DNA of 64,000 nt from Flavobacterium ranwuense (GCF_004349315.1 NZ_SMLH01000003.1:186001-250000); one strand, 5' to 3'. Counted from the first letter of the stretch, positions 34,419-46,496 are shown. A program made the numbers and translations. Notes: generated from the letters alone by a model not told the origin.

Positions 34419-34437
34419 TCTACTAAAATAAATTCAA

Positions 34438-34472
34438 AAAATAGTGTCGTTTAACGATGACACTATTTTTTA
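34438..34472 (+). terminator. intrinsic terminator after tuf
   Basis: AAAATAGTGTC (34438-34448) pairs with GACACTATTTT (34459-34469), followed by further T. It lies only 5 bases before tRNA-Trp, so some read-through must feed the downstream genes unless another promoter exists. Confidence 0.85.
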
Positions 34473-34476
34473 TTCT

Positions 34477-34547
34477 ACGGGCGTAGTTCAAGGGTAGAAT
34501 AGCGGTCTCCAAAACCGTTGATGGGGGTTCGAATCCCTCCGCCCGTG
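34477..34547 (+). tRNA. tRNA-Trp (CCA anticodon)
   Basis: 71 bases; acceptor ACGGGCG/CGCCCGT perfect, anticodon loop CTCCAAA (anticodon CCA), T-loop TTCGAAT, discriminator G as expected for tRNA-Trp, then CAA with no encoded CCA end. It lies 17 bases before secE. Confidence 0.96.
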
Positions 34548-34564
34548 CAAAAAAATAAATCATA

Positions 34565-34762
34565 ATGACAAAAGTTGTTAATTACATATCAGAAGCATTT
34601 GAGGAATTAAAGTCAAATGTTACTTGGCCAGCTTGGGCTGAGGTACAACGTCTAACGATTGTTGTTGCTGTTTTTTCAGTATTATTCGCTTTGGCAACTT
34701 GGGGAGTGGATGAAATTTTCGCAAAAGCTTTGGCTGGATTTTTTAACTGGATAAAAGCATAA
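34565..34762 (+). CDS. secE: preprotein translocase subunit SecE
   Basis: 65 residues, the short one-helix form. MTKVVNYISEAFEELKSNVTWPAWAEVQRLTIVVAVFSVLFALATWGVDEIFAKALAGFFNWIKA has the amphipathic first helix, the conserved VTWPxxxE turn and one membrane helix (about 30-50). SecE clamps SecY in the inner membrane. It follows tRNA-Trp by 17 bases and precedes nusG by 11, the universal secE-nusG pairing. Confidence 0.95.
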   Translation: MTKVVNYISEAFEELKSNVTWPAWAEVQRLTIVVAVFSVLFALATWGVDEIFAKALAGFFNWIKA

Positions 34763-34773
34763 TTTTTTTTGTT

Positions 34774-35325
34774 ATGGCAGATAATAATATTAAGAAGTGG
34801 TATGTCGTTAGAGCGGTAAGCGGACAAGAAAATAAAGTGAAAGCTTATATTGAAACCGAAATTGCGCGACTAGGAATGGGTGATTATGTTTCGCAAGTTT
34901 TAGTGCCTACTGAAAAAGTAGTGACAGTAAAAGAGGGAAAAAAAATAATCAAAGACAAAGTTTATTTTCCTGGTTATGTTATGATTGAAGCTAATCTTAT
35001 TGGTGAGATACCTCATATTATTAAGTCTATAACAAGTGTTATTGGTTTTCTAGGTGAAATCAAAGGTGGAGAGCCTGTGCCATTGAGAATTTCAGAAGTA
35101 AACAGAATGTTAGGTAAGGTAGATGAGTTAGCTGTGAATACAGATACTCGTTCTATTCCTTTTAACATCGGTGAGACTATTAAGGTTGTTGATGGACCTT
35201 TTAATGGTTTTAACGGTACTGTTGAAAAAATTAATGAAGAAAAGCGTAAACTGGAAGTGATGGTTAAGATTTTCGGAAGAAAAACACCATTAGAATTGAG
35301 TTTTATGCAAGTTGAAAAAGTATAA
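34774..35325 (+). CDS. nusG: transcription termination/antitermination factor NusG
   Basis: 183 residues. NusG N-terminal domain (KKWYVVRAVSGQENKVKAYIETEI at the start, VYFPGYVMIEANL) binds RNA polymerase across the cleft; the C-terminal KOW domain (about 128-183, GETIKVVDGPFNGFNGTVEKINEEKRKLEVMVKIFGRKTPLELSFMQVEKV) contacts Rho or S10. Length and motifs are standard, without the insertion seen in some lineages. It is between secE and rplK in the conserved order. Confidence 0.98.
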   Translation: MADNNIKKWYVVRAVSGQENKVKAYIETEIARLGMGDYVSQVLVPTEKVVTVKEGKKIIKDKVYFPGYVMIEANLIGEIPHIIKSITSVIGFLGEIKGGEPVPLRISEVNRMLGKVDELAVNTDTRSIPFNIGETIKVVDGPFNGFNGTVEKINEEKRKLEVMVKIFGRKTPLELSFMQVEKV

Positions 35326-35393
35326 TTTTTTGTTACATCTATAATATCCATTACAATCGCTTCCAATGATTGTAGTGTTAAATTTTTTAAAAA

Positions 35394-35831
35394 ATGGCTA
35401 AAGAAATTAGTAAGGTAGTTAAACTACAAGTTAAGGGAGGTGCTGCGAACCCGTCGCCACCGGTTGGACCTGCTTTAGGAGCTGCTGGGGTAAACATCAT
35501 GGAGTTCTGTAAGCAATTTAATGCTAGAACTCAAGATAAACCCGGCAAAATATGCCCAGTACAAATTACTGTGTATAAAGACAAGTCTTTTGATTTTGTC
35601 GTAAAAACTCCTCCAGCTGCTGTCCAGTTATTGGAAGCTGCAAAGCTAAAGTCCGGATCTGGTGAACCAAATCGTAAAAAAGTAGCTAGCGTTACTTGGG
35701 ATGTTATTAGAACAATCGCCGACGACAAAATGGTAGATCTAAATGCATTCACAATCGAATCTGCTATGAGCATGATTGCTGGAACAGCTAGATCTATGGG
35801 TATAACTGTATCAGGAGATTCTCCTTTTTAA
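35394..35831 (+). CDS. rplK: 50S ribosomal protein uL11
   Basis: 145 residues. [40 protein letters not shown] is the L11 N-terminal domain signature, and the C-terminal rRNA-binding domain (about 75-145) includes [42 protein letters not shown]. It binds the GTPase-associated region of 23S rRNA. The 68-base leader holds a small hairpin (TACAATC, 35352-35358, with GATTGTA, 35368-35374), a possible L1 autoregulation site by analogy with E. coli; this is inference. Confidence 0.98.
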   Translation: MAKEISKVVKLQVKGGAANPSPPVGPALGAAGVNIMEFCKQFNARTQDKPGKICPVQITVYKDKSFDFVVKTPPAAVQLLEAAKLKSGSGEPNRKKVASVTWDVIRTIADDKMVDLNAFTIESAMSMIAGTARSMGITVSGDSPF

Positions 35832-35844
35832 TTAAGAGAAAGAC

Positions 35845-36534
35845 ATGGCAAAATTGACAAAAAAGCAAAAAGAGGCTGCTTCAAAAATTGAAAAGAACAA
35901 ACTATATTCTCTTAAAGATGCTGCGGCATTAATAAAAGTTTTAGCTTCTGCAAAATTTGATGAGTCTGTTGATATCGCAGTTCGATTGGGTGTAGATCCA
36001 AGAAAAGCGAATCAAATGGTAAGAGGTGTGGTAACATTACCTCATGGAACTGGTAAAGATGTTAAAGTATTAGCATTAGTTACTCCAGATAAAGAAGCGG
36101 AAGCTTTGGCAGCTGGTGCAGACTATGTTGGTCTTGATGATTACCTTCAAAAAATTAAAGACGGTTGGACAGATGTTGATGTTATCATCACTATGCCTGC
36201 TGTAATGGGTAAATTAGGTCCATTAGGTCGTATATTAGGACCTAGAGGTTTGATGCCAAACCCTAAAACAGGTACTGTAACTATGGATGTTGCTAAAGCT
36301 GTTGCAGAGGTTAAAGCTGGTAAAATTGACTTTAAAGTTGATAAAACTGGTATTGTACATGCAGGAATTGGTAAAGTTTCTTTTGGAGCTGAGCAAATTT
36401 ATGACAATGCACACGAAATTATTCAAACATTAATCAAACTTAAACCAACTGCTGCTAAAGGTACCTATATTAAAGGGATTCACCTTACAAGCACTATGAG
36501 TCCTGCAATTGCATTGGACCCAAAAGCAGTATAA
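35845..36534 (+). CDS. rplA: 50S ribosomal protein uL1
   Basis: 229 residues. The L1 pattern is clear: [34 protein letters not shown] near the N-terminus, the inserted domain II (about 70-160) with [30 protein letters not shown], and the return to domain I ([33 protein letters not shown]). It forms the L1 stalk that steers E-site tRNA and in many bacteria represses the rplKA mRNA. It starts 13 bases after rplK. Confidence 0.98.
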   Translation: MAKLTKKQKEAASKIEKNKLYSLKDAAALIKVLASAKFDESVDIAVRLGVDPRKANQMVRGVVTLPHGTGKDVKVLALVTPDKEAEALAAGADYVGLDDYLQKIKDGWTDVDVIITMPAVMGKLGPLGRILGPRGLMPNPKTGTVTMDVAKAVAEVKAGKIDFKVDKTGIVHAGIGKVSFGAEQIYDNAHEIIQTLIKLKPTAAKGTYIKGIHLTSTMSPAIALDPKAV

Positions 36535-36556
36535 TTGGTAGTTAATAATTTTTAGT

Positions 36557-37069
36557 ATGACTAGAGAAGAAAAATCAATCGCGATTGAAGAATTAACTGC
36601 ACAGTTAGCTGGTACAAATATCATTTATGTATCTGATATTTCTGGACTTAATGCAGAAACGACTTCAAGCTTGAGAAGAGCTTGTTTTAAAGCAGGTATA
36701 AAATTAGAGGTTGTAAAAAATACTTTGCTTGCAAAAGCAATGGAAGCTTCTGCTAATGATTATGGTGATTTACCATCTGTATTGACAGGTAACAGCGCTA
36801 TATTTATTTCAGATGTTGCAAATGCACCTGGAAAAATAATTAAAGATTTCAGAAAAAAATCGGCTAAACCTGTATTAAAGGGAGCTTATATTAACTCTGA
36901 AATTTATATTGGAGATGATCAATTAGATGCATTAGCAACTATTAAATCTAAAGAAGAGCTTATCGGCGAAATCATTGGATTGCTTCAATCACCAGCTCAA
37001 AGAGTTATTTCTGCTCTTCAAAACCAATTCGCAAAAAGCGAAGAGGCTACAGAAGAAGTAGAAGCATAA
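36557..37069 (+). CDS. rplJ: 50S ribosomal protein uL10
   Basis: 170 residues. TREEKSIAIEELTAQLAGTNIIYVSDISGLNAETTSSLRRACFKAGIKLEVVKNTLLAKAM is the L10 N-terminal domain; the C-terminal helix (about 135-165) carries the L7/L12 dimers. It is the base of the ribosomal stalk. Only 22 bases separate it from rplA, so the long L10-binding leader known from E. coli is not present in front of it; control, if any, must lie elsewhere. Confidence 0.97.
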   Translation: MTREEKSIAIEELTAQLAGTNIIYVSDISGLNAETTSSLRRACFKAGIKLEVVKNTLLAKAMEASANDYGDLPSVLTGNSAIFISDVANAPGKIIKDFRKKSAKPVLKGAYINSEIYIGDDQLDALATIKSKEELIGEIIGLLQSPAQRVISALQNQFAKSEEATEEVEA

Positions 37070-37161
37070 TAAAACCGACTTTAATAGTCTAAGTTTTATT
37101 TTAAAAAGCGCACAATAAATAAATTATATTTTTACAAATCATTTTAAAAAAGATAGAAAAA

Positions 37162-37530
37162 ATGGCAGATTTGAAACAATTCGCAGAACAATTAGTTAAC
37201 CTAACAGTAAAAGAAGTTAACGAATTAGCAACAATATTAAAAGATGAGTACGGAATCGAACCAGCTGCTGCAGCTGTAGTAGTTTCAGGTGGTGGAGAAG
37301 CTGCTGCTGAAGAAGCTCAAACTGAATTTACAGTTGTATTGAAAGAAGCTGGTTCTTCTAAATTAGCAGTTGTAAAATTAGTTAAAGAACTTACAGGTTT
37401 AGGTTTGAAAGAAGCTAAAGATGTAGTTGATAGCGCTCCAAGTAACGTTAAAGAAGGTGTAACTAAAGAAGAAGCTGAAGGGCTTAAAAAATCTTTAGAA
37501 GAAGCTGGAGCTGTTGTTGAGCTTAAATAG
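37162..37530 (+). CDS. rplL: 50S ribosomal protein bL12 (L7/L12)
   Basis: 122 residues: N-terminal dimerisation domain (1-32, [31 protein letters not shown]), a short Ala/Glu-rich hinge (33-52) and the C-terminal factor-binding domain (53-122, [39 protein letters not shown]). It recruits translation factors to the ribosome. It is 92 bases after rplJ. A strong hairpin follows it, as in many rplJL-rpoBC operons, which would let L7/L12 be made in excess over RNA polymerase. Confidence 0.98.
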   Translation: MADLKQFAEQLVNLTVKEVNELATILKDEYGIEPAAAAVVVSGGGEAAAEEAQTEFTVVLKEAGSSKLAVVKLVKELTGLGLKEAKDVVDSAPSNVKEGVTKEEAEGLKKSLEEAGAVVELK

Positions 37531-37552
37531 TTAAACTCAGTTTAAAGAATTA

Positions 37553-37592
37553 GGTTTAGGTCTTGGGTTTCCCAATGACCTAAACCATTTTT
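37553..37592 (+). terminator. attenuator hairpin between rplL and rpoB
   Basis: GGTTTAGGTCTTGGG (37553-37567) pairs with CCCAA-T-GACCTAAACC (37571-37586): 15 pairs, one bulge, a TTT loop, then ATTTTT. The short T-run fits partial termination before rpoB. Confidence 0.75.
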
Positions 37593-37801
37593 CGTATAAC
37601 AAAAGTCTACCTTGTATAATTACATAATAGTCTTTGAAAACAAATTCATTTTACCCATTACGAGGAAAAAAAATTAACAGATAATAAGAAAGTAGTTATC
37701 TTAAATTGGTTTTTAAAGATGTAATGGTTGTAAAAGAAAAGTATAAATAGATCAATATTTGTACAAAAAAATTACTTTTTTAATCAAAATTTTGTCCATT
37801 G

Positions 37802-40800
37802 ATGATAACAAATCAGACCGAAAGATTGAATTTTGCCTCTACAAAAAATATTCCTGATTATCCAGATTTTCTAGATGTTCAGGTTAAATCGTTTAAAGAT
37901 TTTTTTCAATTAGAAACTAAATCTGACGAAAGAGGCGACGAAGGGCTTTACAATACCTTCATGGAAAACTTCCCAATTACTGATACAAGAAATAACTTTG
38001 TATTAGAATTTCTTGATTATTTTGTAGATCCACCACGTTATACAATTCAAGAATGTATAGAAAGAGGTCTTACCTATAGTGTGCCTTTAAAAGCAAGGTT
38101 AAAACTATATTGTACAGATCCAGAACATGAAGATTTTGAAACGATTGTTCAAGATGTTTATCTTGGTACAATTCCGTATATGACACCAAGCGGTACCTTT
38201 GTTATTAATGGTGCTGAGCGTGTAGTTGTTTCTCAATTACACAGATCTCCAGGTGTTTTCTTTGGTCAATCATTCCATGCAAATGGTACAAAATTATATT
38301 CTGCGAGAGTAATTCCTTTTAAAGGTTCTTGGATAGAATTTTCTACAGATATTAATAGTGTAATGTACGCTTATATCGACAGAAAGAAAAAATTACCAGT
38401 TACCACTCTTTTTAGAGCAATTGGTTTTGAAAGAGATAAAGATATTCTAGAAATTTTTGATCTTGCGGAAGAAATTAAGGTTTCTAAAACAGGTCTAAAA
38501 AAATATATCGGTAGAAAATTAGCTGCCCGTGTATTGAATACATGGCACGAAGATTTCGTAGATGAAGACACTGGTGAAGTAGTTTCTATCGAACGTAACG
38601 AAATAATCCTTGATAGAGATACTATTATCGACAAAGATAATGTGGAAGAAATCATTGATTCTAACGTTAAATCTATTTTGTTGCACAAAGAAGATGCTAA
38701 TCAAGGCGATTATGCTATCATTCATAATACATTGCAAAAAGATCCAACTAACTCTGAAAAAGAGGCTGTTGAACATATCTACAGACAATTACGTAACGCT
38801 GAACCGCCTGATGAAGAAACGGCTCGTGGTATTATTGATAAATTGTTCTTTTCTGACCAACGTTACAACTTAGGTGAAGTAGGTCGTTATAGAATAAATA
38901 AAAAATTAGGTTTAGATACTCCAATGGAAAAGCAAGTCTTGACCAAAGAAGATATCATAACTATTGTGAAATATTTGATCGAATTGATCAACTCTAAAGC
39001 AGAGATTGATGATATTGATCACTTATCAAACCGTCGTGTTAGAACAGTTGGAGAACAATTGTCTCAACAATTTGGTGTTGGTTTAGCGCGTATGGCTAGA
39101 ACTATCCGTGAGAGAATGAACGTTAGAGATAACGAGGTGTTTACACCAATAGATTTGATTAATGCTAAAACATTATCTTCTGTTATCAACTCTTTCTTTG
39201 GAACGAACCAGTTGTCTCAGTTTATGGATCAAACGAATCCACTTGCCGAGATTACGCACAAGAGAAGATTATCTGCACTAGGACCAGGTGGACTTTCGAG
39301 AGAGAGAGCAGGTTTTGAGGTACGTGATGTTCACTATACGCATTACGGACGTTTATGTCCAATTGAAACTCCAGAGGGACCAAACATTGGTTTGATATCT
39401 TCTCTTGGTGTTTATGCTAAAGTAAACGGAATGGGTTTCATTGAGACACCTTACCGTAAAGTAACTAACGGAACTGTAGATTTAGTTTCTACTCCGGTAT
39501 ACTTAAGCGCTGAAGAAGAAGAAGGAATGATGATTGCTCAGGCAAACATTCAAATGGATGCTACAGGAAAAATAACTGCCGAAGACGTAATTGCACGTCA
39601 AGAAGGTGATTTCCCGGTTATTGAACCAACGCGAGTTGATTATACGGATGTAGCTCCAAATCAAATTGCTTCTATCTCCGCTTCTTTGATTCCTTTCTTA
39701 GAACATGATGATGCGAATAGAGCCTTGATGGGATCTAACATGATGCGTCAGGCCGTACCATTAATTCGTCCTGAAGCTCCAATTGTTGGAACTGGTTTAG
39801 AGCGTCAAGTTGCTTCTGATTCCAGAGTATTGATTAATGCTGAAGGAGATGGAGTTATAGAATATGTAGATGCAAATATCATCACTATCAAATACGATCG
39901 TTCTGAGGAAGAAAGAATGGTGAGTTTTGAGCCAGATGAAAAAACATACAATCTAATTAAATTTAGAAAAACCAATCAAGGTACAAGTATCAACCTTAAA
40001 CCTATCGTAAGAAAAGGGGATAGAGTGGTTCCTGGACAAGTATTATCTGAAGGGTATGCGACTCAAAATGGTGAATTAGCTTTAGGTCGTAACCTAAAAG
40101 TTGCATTTATGCCATGGAAAGGATACAACTTCGAGGATGCGATTGTAATTTCTGAAAAAGTAGTTCGTGACGATATTTTTACCTCTATTCACGTGGATGA
40201 TTATTCATTAGAAGTTAGAGATACTAAATTAGGTAACGAAGAATTGACGAACGATATTCCAAACGTTTCTGAAGAAGCTACTAAAGATTTAGATGAAAAT
40301 GGTATGATCAGAATTGGAGCCGAGGTTAAACCTGGCGACATTCTTATCGGAAAAATTACTCCAAAAGGAGAATCAGATCCTACTCCAGAAGAGAAATTGC
40401 TTCGTGCAATCTTCGGGGACAAAGCAGGTGATGTAAAAGATGCTTCATTGAAAGCGTCTCCTTCTTTACATGGTGTTGTCTTAGATAAAAAATTGTTCGC
40501 AAGAGCAGTAAAAGATAAACGTAAACGTACTCAGGACAAGGATGCTTTAGGAGCACTTGAAATGGAATTTGAAGTTAAATTTGTTGAATTAAAAGACAAA
40601 TTAGTAGAGAAACTTTTCTTGATCGTAAACGGAAAAACTTCTCAAGGTGTAATGAATGATTTGGGAGAGGAAGTTTTGCCAAAAGGTAAAAAATACACTC
40701 AAAAAATGCTTTATGCTGTTGAAGATTTTGCTCACTTGAGTAAAGGTCAATGGGTTGCTGATGATGCAACTAATAAAATGGTTAATGATTTAATTCATAA

Positions 40801-41614
40801 CTATAAAATTAAATTGAACGATTTACAAGGTGCATTACGTAGAGAGAAATTCACTATTACTGTTGGAGATGAATTGCCAGCAGGAATCTTGAAATTAGCG
40901 AAAGTATATATTGCCAAAAAACGTAAACTGAAAGTTGGGGATAAAATGGCGGGACGTCACGGTAACAAAGGTATTGTTGCTCGTATCGTTCGTCATGAAG
41001 ACATGCCTTTCCTTGAAGACGGAACGCCAGTTGATATCGTGTTGAACCCACTTGGTGTACCTTCACGTATGAACATTGGTCAAATTTATGAAACGGTTCT
41101 TGGTTGGGCTGGACAAAACTTGGGTAGAAAATTTGCTACACCAATTTTTGACGGAGCAACTTTAGACCAAATCAATGAATTGACTGACGAAGCTGGAATA
41201 CCACGTTTTGGACATACACATTTATATGATGGTGGTACAGGAGAACGTTTCCATCAAGCTGCAACAGTAGGAGTTATCTACATGTTGAAACTTGGACACA
41301 TGGTTGACGATAAAATGCACGCACGTTCTATAGGTCCATACTCGTTGATTACACAACAACCACTTGGAGGTAAAGCTCAATTTGGAGGTCAGCGTTTTGG
41401 AGAGATGGAGGTTTGGGCACTTGAAGCGTATGGAGCATCAAGCACACTTAGAGAAATCTTGACTGTGAAGTCTGATGATGTTATCGGTAGAGCTAAAACT
41501 TACGAAGCAATCGTAAAAGGTGAATCTATGCCAGAACCAGGATTACCGGAATCATTCAATGTATTAATGCATGAATTGAAAGGTCTTGGACTTGACATTC
41601 GTTTAGAAGAATAA
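37802..41614 (+). CDS. rpoB: DNA-directed RNA polymerase subunit beta
   Basis: 1270 residues from the ATG at 37802; the TTG one codon earlier is in frame but unlikely. Landmarks in order: [41 protein letters not shown] (fork and protrusion), the rifampicin pocket [68 protein letters not shown] with wild-type-looking residues, [12 protein letters not shown], and the C-terminal anchor [24 protein letters not shown]. It is the catalytic beta subunit. 271 bases separate it from rplL, holding the attenuator and AT-rich DNA; a palindromic repeat lies between it and rpoC. Confidence 0.99.
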   Translation: MITNQTERLNFASTKNIPDYPDFLDVQVKSFKDFFQLETKSDERGDEGLYNTFMENFPITDTRNNFVLEFLDYFVDPPRYTIQECIERGLTYSVPLKARLKLYCTDPEHEDFETIVQDVYLGTIPYMTPSGTFVINGAERVVVSQLHRSPGVFFGQSFHANGTKLYSARVIPFKGSWIEFSTDINSVMYAYIDRKKKLPVTTLFRAIGFERDKDILEIFDLAEEIKVSKTGLKKYIGRKLAARVLNTWHEDFVDEDTGEVVSIERNEIILDRDTIIDKDNVEEIIDSNVKSILLHKEDANQGDYAIIHNTLQKDPTNSEKEAVEHIYRQLRNAEPPDEETARGIIDKLFFSDQRYNLGEVGRYRINKKLGLDTPMEKQVLTKEDIITIVKYLIELINSKAEIDDIDHLSNRRVRTVGEQLSQQFGVGLARMARTIRERMNVRDNEVFTPIDLINAKTLSSVINSFFGTNQLSQFMDQTNPLAEITHKRRLSALGPGGLSRERAGFEVRDVHYTHYGRLCPIETPEGPNIGLISSLGVYAKVNGMGFIETPYRKVTNGTVDLVSTPVYLSAEEEEGMMIAQANIQMDATGKITAEDVIARQEGDFPVIEPTRVDYTDVAPNQIASISASLIPFLEHDDANRALMGSNMMRQAVPLIRPEAPIVGTGLERQVASDSRVLINAEGDGVIEYVDANIITIKYDRSEEERMVSFEPDEKTYNLIKFRKTNQGTSINLKPIVRKGDRVVPGQVLSEGYATQNGELALGRNLKVAFMPWKGYNFEDAIVISEKVVRDDIFTSIHVDDYSLEVRDTKLGNEELTNDIPNVSEEATKDLDENGMIRIGAEVKPGDILIGKITPKGESDPTPEEKLLRAIFGDKAGDVKDASLKASPSLHGVVLDKKLFARAVKDKRKRTQDKDALGALEMEFEVKFVELKDKLVEKLFLIVNGKTSQGVMNDLGEEVLPKGKKYTQKMLYAVEDFAHLSKGQWVADDATNKMVNDLIHNYKIKLNDLQGALRREKFTITVGDELPAGILKLAKVYIAKKRKLKVGDKMAGRHGNKGIVARIVRHEDMPFLEDGTPVDIVLNPLGVPSRMNIGQIYETVLGWAGQNLGRKFATPIFDGATLDQINELTDEAGIPRFGHTHLYDGGTGERFHQAATVGVIYMLKLGHMVDDKMHARSIGPYSLITQQPLGGKAQFGGQRFGEMEVWALEAYGASSTLREILTVKSDDVIGRAKTYEAIVKGESMPEPGLPESFNVLMHELKGLGLDIRLEE

Positions 41615-41631
41615 ATAATAATTTGTCACTG

Positions 41632-41659
41632 GTAGAGACGTTCATTGTAACGTCTCTAC
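41632..41659. repeat. palindromic repeat between rpoB and rpoC
   Basis: GTAGAGACGTT (41632-41642) and AACGTCTCTAC (41649-41659) are perfect inverted arms with a CATTGT loop. No T-run follows, so it is not a normal terminator. I recognise AGAGACGTTGC...AACGTCTCT as a dispersed palindrome of Bacteroidota and cyanobacteria. Confidence 0.85.
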
Positions 41660-41859
41660 TTTGGCATTTATAAAAGTTTTTAGGATTTATACCCGTAACC
41701 CGTTCCGATTTTTTATTTAAACCCAAAGGTTTTATAAATAGCACTTCAAAAATTTTATTTGAAGTTTAGAGAAGTAATTCGAGGTAATAGTTTAATGATT
41801 AAAGAAAATCATAAATCTACAATCAATTTTTAATTGCAAATAAATCAATAGTAAAAACT

Positions 41860-44800
41860 ATGATGAATAATAGAAATAATAACAATAAAGATAAAAACCC
41901 TGTAAAAAGGTTTAATAAAATCTCCATAGGACTTGCTTCTCCTGAATCGATCTTGAAAGAATCAAGAGGTGAAGTATTGAAGCCAGAAACGATCAACTAC
42001 AGAACGCACAAGCCAGAGCGTGATGGACTTTTCTGTGAACGTATTTTCGGACCAGTAAAAGATTTTGAATGTGCTTGTGGTAAGTATAAAAGAATACGTT
42101 ACAAAGGGATCATCTGTGACCGTTGTGGTGTTGAAGTAACAGAAAAAAAAGTACGTAGAGACAGAGTAGGTCACATCAATCTTGTTGTGCCAATTGCTCA
42201 TATCTGGTATTTCCGTTCTCTTCCAAACAAAATTGGTTATATCCTTGGTCTTCCATCTAAGAAATTAGATATGATCATTTACTACGAAAGATACGTAGTA
42301 ATCCAAGCAGGTATTGCTAAAAATGCAGAAGGTGAATCGTTGCAAAGACTAGACTTTTTGACAGAAGAAGAATATTTAAATATTTTAGATACACTTCCTG
42401 CTGACAATCAGTATCTTGATGATTTTGATCCAAATAAATTTGTTGCCAAAATGGGAGCAGAGTGTATTATGGATTTATTGGCAAGAATAGATCTTGACGC
42501 ATTGTCTTACCAATTGAGACACAATGCTAACAATGAAACGTCTAAACAACGTAAAACGGAAGCGTTAAAAAGATTGCAAGTTGTGGAATCTTTCCGTGAG
42601 TCTAACTTGAACCGTGAGAATCGTCCAGAATGGATGATTATGAAAGTGGTACCAGTTATTCCACCAGAATTACGTCCACTTGTGCCACTTGATGGAGGTC
42701 GTTTTGCAACTTCAGATTTAAATGATTTATACCGTCGTGTAATTATACGTAACAACCGTTTGAAAAGATTAATGGAGATTAAAGCTCCAGAAGTGATCTT
42801 AAGAAACGAAAAACGTATGTTGCAGGAATCTGTAGATTCACTTTTCGATAATACGCGTAAAGCTTCTGCAGTAAAAACTGAATCAAACAGACCATTAAAA
42901 TCATTATCTGATTCCCTTAAAGGTAAACAAGGACGTTTCCGTCAAAATTTACTTGGAAAACGTGTGGATTATTCTGCTCGTTCGGTAATTGTTGTTGGAC
43001 CAGAATTGAAATTATCTGAGTGTGGTATCCCAAAAGATATGGCAGCAGAATTATACAAACCTTTCGTTATCCGTAAATTGATAGAAAGAGGAATTGTAAA
43101 AACTGTAAAATCAGCTAAGAAAATAATAGATAAGAAAGAGCCTGTAGTTTGGGATATCCTTGAAAATGTAATCAAAGGTCACCCAATATTACTGAATCGT
43201 GCTCCTACTTTGCACAGATTAGGTATTCAAGCATTCCAACCAAAATTAATTGAAGGAAAAGCAATCCAGTTGCACCCTTTAGTTTGTACTGCATTTAATG
43301 CGGATTTTGATGGGGATCAAATGGCAGTTCACTTACCGTTAGGTCCAGAAGCTATTTTGGAAGCACAACTATTAATGTTGGGTTCACATAATATTCTGAA
43401 TCCTGCAAATGGTGCGCCAATAACGGTACCTTCTCAGGATATGGTTTTGGGTCTATACTATATGACCAAAGAACGTTTGTCAACTCCTGAGCTTAAAATT
43501 TTAGGAGAAGGAATCACTTTTTATTCTGCTGAAGAAGTAAATATTGCTTTGAATGAAGGTAGATTAGAATTGAATGCTTCTGTGAAAATTAGAGCAAAAC
43601 ACTTTAATGAAGCAGGTGACTTGGTTTACCAAATCATAAAAACTACTGCGGGTCGTGTATTATTTAATGAAGTAGTACCGGAAGCAGCTGGATATATCAA
43701 TGATGTATTGACTAAGAAAAACCTTAGAGATATTATTGGACACGTTTTAAGTTCTACTGATGTACCTACAACAGCGGCTTTCTTGGATAACATGAAAGAC
43801 ATGGGGTACAAATTTGCCTTCAAAGGTGGATTGTCATTCTCTCTTGGAGATATTAGAATTCCAGATCAAAAACCTAAATTAATTGCTGACGCCAGAGAAC
43901 AAGTTCAAGGTATTTCTGCTAATTATAACATGGGTCTTATCACTAATAACGAACGTTACAACCAAGTTATTGATGTATGGACTTCAGCAAATGCACAGCT
44001 TACAGAGTTAGCAATGAAAAACATTAGAGAAGACCAACAAGGTTTCAACTCTGTGTATATGATGCTTGATTCTGGAGCAAGGGGTTCCAAAGAACAAATT
44101 CGTCAGTTAACTGGTATGCGTGGTTTGATGGCTAAGCCTAAAAAATCAACTGCTGGTGGTGGTGAGATTATTGAAAACCCGATTCTTTCTAACTTTAAAG
44201 AAGGTCTTTCTATCCTTGAGTACTTTATTTCTACTCACGGTGCGCGTAAAGGTCTTGCGGATACGGCATTGAAAACTGCCGATGCAGGATATTTAACAAG
44301 AAGATTGCATGATGTATCTCAAGATGTTATTGTTAACATCGAAGATTGTGGTACACTTAGAGGTGTTGAAGTTTCAGCATTGAAGAAAAATGAGGAAATT
44401 GTTGAATCATTAGGAGAAAGAATTTTAGGACGTGTTGTTTTACAAGACGTAATTAATCCTTTAAACAATGAAGTTTTAATTCAATCTGGACAACAAATCA
44501 CTGAAGTTATAATGAAAGCAATTGACGCTTCTCCAATCGAGAAAGTGGAAGTGCGTTCACCATTAACTTGTGAAGCGTTAAAAGGTATTTGTGCAAAATG
44601 TTACGGTAGAAATTTAGCTACTGGTAAAATGACACAAAGAGGTGAAGCAGTTGGTGTTATTGCAGCACAATCTATTGGAGAGCCTGGTACACAGTTAACA
44701 TTACGTACATTCCACGTTGGTGGGGTTGCGGGTGGTATTTCTGAAGAATCAAGCATCGTTACGAAATTTAATGGTAAACTTGAAATCGAAGATTTAAAAA

Positions 44801-46173
44801 CGGTTAAAGGTGAAGATAGTGAAGGAAATGCAGTTGATATTGTTGTATCTCGTTCTACTGAATTGAAATTAATTGATGAAAGAACAGGTATCTTGTTAAG
44901 TACCAATAATATTCCTTACGGTTCAAGTATTTTCGTTAAAGACGGTCAATCTGTCGCTAAAGGAGATGTGATTTGTAAATGGGATCCATATAATGGGGTT
45001 ATCGTTTCTGAATTTACCGGTAAAATTGCTTACGAAGATTTAGAGCAAGGTCAATCATTCATGGTTGAAATTGATGAGCAAACTGGTTTCCAAGAAAAAG
45101 TAATTTCTGAATCTAGAGCTAAAAAATTAATTCCAACTTTATTGGTTTACGGTAAAGAAGGGGAACTAATTCGTTCTTATAACTTACCAGTTGGAGCCCA
45201 CTTGATGGTTGAAAACGGTGAGAAAATTAAAGCAGGTAAAGTATTGGTAAAAATCCCGCGTCGTTCTTCTAAATCAGGAGATATTACAGGAGGTTTACCT
45301 AGAATTACAGAGTTGTTAGAGGCTCGTAATCCTTCAAACCCAGCTGTTGTTTCTGAAATCGATGGTGTTGTTTCTTTTGGAAAAATCAAAAGAGGTAACC
45401 GTGAGATTGTTATCGAATCTAAATTTGGTGACGTTAGAAAATACTTGGTTAAATTATCAAGCCAAATTCTAGTTCAAGAAAATGACTTCGTAAGAGCAGG
45501 GGTGCCTTTATCTGATGGTGCAATTACTCCGGATGATATTTTAAGAATTCAAGGACCAGCAGCTGTTCAACAGTATTTGGTAAATGAAATTCAAGAAGTA
45601 TACCGTTTACAAGGGGTAAAAATCAACGACAAACACTTTGAAGTAGTCATACGTCAAATGATGCGTAAAGTAAGAGTACAAGATCCAGGTGATACTTTAT
45701 TCTTAGAAGATCAATTGATTCACACTAAAGACTTTATCGTTCAAAATGATAAATTATATGGTATGAAAGTAGTTGAAGATGCTGGAGATTCTAGTGCTTT
45801 AAAAGAAGGTCAAATTATTACGCCTCGTGAGTTGCGTGATGAAAACTCTCTTTTGAAACGTACAGATAAAAATCTTGTTGTAGCTCGTGATGTTGTTACT
45901 GCAACAGCAACACCAGTTTTACAAGGTATTACAAGAGCATCGCTTCAAACTAAATCGTTTATTTCTGCTGCATCTTTCCAAGAAACTACTAAAGTATTGA
46001 ACGAAGCTGCTGTTGCAGGTAAAATCGATTACTTAGAAGGATTGAAAGAAAATGTAATTGTAGGACATAGAATCCCTGCCGGAACAGGTATGAGAGAATA
46101 TGATCATACAATTGTAGGTTCAAAAGAAGATTATAACGATATGATGGCTAACAAAGAAGAATATATTTATTAA
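41860..46173 (+). CDS. rpoC: DNA-directed RNA polymerase subunit beta'
   Basis: 1437 residues. The N-terminal zinc-binding domain [20 protein letters not shown] is at about residues 68-87. The catalytic magnesium loop NADFDGDQM is near residue 485, the bridge-helix region includes [16 protein letters not shown] sequence ([68 protein letters not shown]), and a second Zn site is at CGTLRG...[13 protein letters not shown]. The start is an Asn-rich [14 protein letters not shown] with two adjacent ATGs; the first is taken. It pairs with rpoB, from which it is separated by 245 bases with a palindromic repeat. DUF3467 starts 3 bases after its stop. Confidence 0.99.
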   Translation: MMNNRNNNNKDKNPVKRFNKISIGLASPESILKESRGEVLKPETINYRTHKPERDGLFCERIFGPVKDFECACGKYKRIRYKGIICDRCGVEVTEKKVRRDRVGHINLVVPIAHIWYFRSLPNKIGYILGLPSKKLDMIIYYERYVVIQAGIAKNAEGESLQRLDFLTEEEYLNILDTLPADNQYLDDFDPNKFVAKMGAECIMDLLARIDLDALSYQLRHNANNETSKQRKTEALKRLQVVESFRESNLNRENRPEWMIMKVVPVIPPELRPLVPLDGGRFATSDLNDLYRRVIIRNNRLKRLMEIKAPEVILRNEKRMLQESVDSLFDNTRKASAVKTESNRPLKSLSDSLKGKQGRFRQNLLGKRVDYSARSVIVVGPELKLSECGIPKDMAAELYKPFVIRKLIERGIVKTVKSAKKIIDKKEPVVWDILENVIKGHPILLNRAPTLHRLGIQAFQPKLIEGKAIQLHPLVCTAFNADFDGDQMAVHLPLGPEAILEAQLLMLGSHNILNPANGAPITVPSQDMVLGLYYMTKERLSTPELKILGEGITFYSAEEVNIALNEGRLELNASVKIRAKHFNEAGDLVYQIIKTTAGRVLFNEVVPEAAGYINDVLTKKNLRDIIGHVLSSTDVPTTAAFLDNMKDMGYKFAFKGGLSFSLGDIRIPDQKPKLIADAREQVQGISANYNMGLITNNERYNQVIDVWTSANAQLTELAMKNIREDQQGFNSVYMMLDSGARGSKEQIRQLTGMRGLMAKPKKSTAGGGEIIENPILSNFKEGLSILEYFISTHGARKGLADTALKTADAGYLTRRLHDVSQDVIVNIEDCGTLRGVEVSALKKNEEIVESLGERILGRVVLQDVINPLNNEVLIQSGQQITEVIMKAIDASPIEKVEVRSPLTCEALKGICAKCYGRNLATGKMTQRGEAVGVIAAQSIGEPGTQLTLRTFHVGGVAGGISEESSIVTKFNGKLEIEDLKTVKGEDSEGNAVDIVVSRSTELKLIDERTGILLSTNNIPYGSSIFVKDGQSVAKGDVICKWDPYNGVIVSEFTGKIAYEDLEQGQSFMVEIDEQTGFQEKVISESRAKKLIPTLLVYGKEGELIRSYNLPVGAHLMVENGEKIKAGKVLVKIPRRSSKSGDITGGLPRITELLEARNPSNPAVVSEIDGVVSFGKIKRGNREIVIESKFGDVRKYLVKLSSQILVQENDFVRAGVPLSDGAITPDDILRIQGPAAVQQYLVNEIQEVYRLQGVKINDKHFEVVIRQMMRKVRVQDPGDTLFLEDQLIHTKDFIVQNDKLYGMKVVEDAGDSSALKEGQIITPRELRDENSLLKRTDKNLVVARDVVTATATPVLQGITRASLQTKSFISAASFQETTKVLNEAAVAGKIDYLEGLKENVIVGHRIPAGTGMREYDHTIVGSKEDYNDMMANKEEYIY

Positions 46174-46176
46174 AAT

Positions 46177-46488
46177 ATGAGTAATTCTAATCAACAACAA
46201 GAGCAAATTAATATTGAGCTTGATGAAAAAATTGCCGAAGGAATTTATTCCAATTTGGCAATAATAAATCACTCTTCATCAGAGTTTGTTTTAGATTTTG
46301 TAAGCATCATGCCTGGTATTCCTAAAGCTAAGGTGAAATCAAGAATTGTCTTGACGCCACAACATGCTAAAAGATTGTTGAAAGCAATAGGAGAAAATAT
46401 TCACCGTTTTGAAGTCGCTCATGGCGAAATAAAAGACACTGAACAAGCACCGATTCCGCTTAATTTTGGTCCTGCGGGACAAGCATAA
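46177..46488 (+). CDS. DUF3467 family protein
   Basis: 103 residues. INIELDEKIAEGIYSNLAIINHSSSEFVLDFVSIMPGIPKAKVKSRIVLTPQHAKRLLKAIGENIHRFE is the DUF3467 pattern, a small all-in-one domain found downstream of rpoC in Bacteroidota. It starts 3 bases after rpoC, so the two are surely co-transcribed and perhaps translationally coupled. No signal peptide. The steady link with RNA polymerase genes suggests a role tied to transcription, but none is known to me. The operon ends at the terminator just downstream. Confidence 0.9.
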   Translation: MSNSNQQQEQINIELDEKIAEGIYSNLAIINHSSSEFVLDFVSIMPGIPKAKVKSRIVLTPQHAKRLLKAIGENIHRFEVAHGEIKDTEQAPIPLNFGPAGQA

Positions 46489-46496
46489 TATTCTTT

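Noticed and set aside
35352..35374. Hairpin before rplK as an L1-binding site
   Set aside because: Only 7 pairs with a 9-base loop; not enough to claim regulation, so it is mentioned only in the rplK entry.
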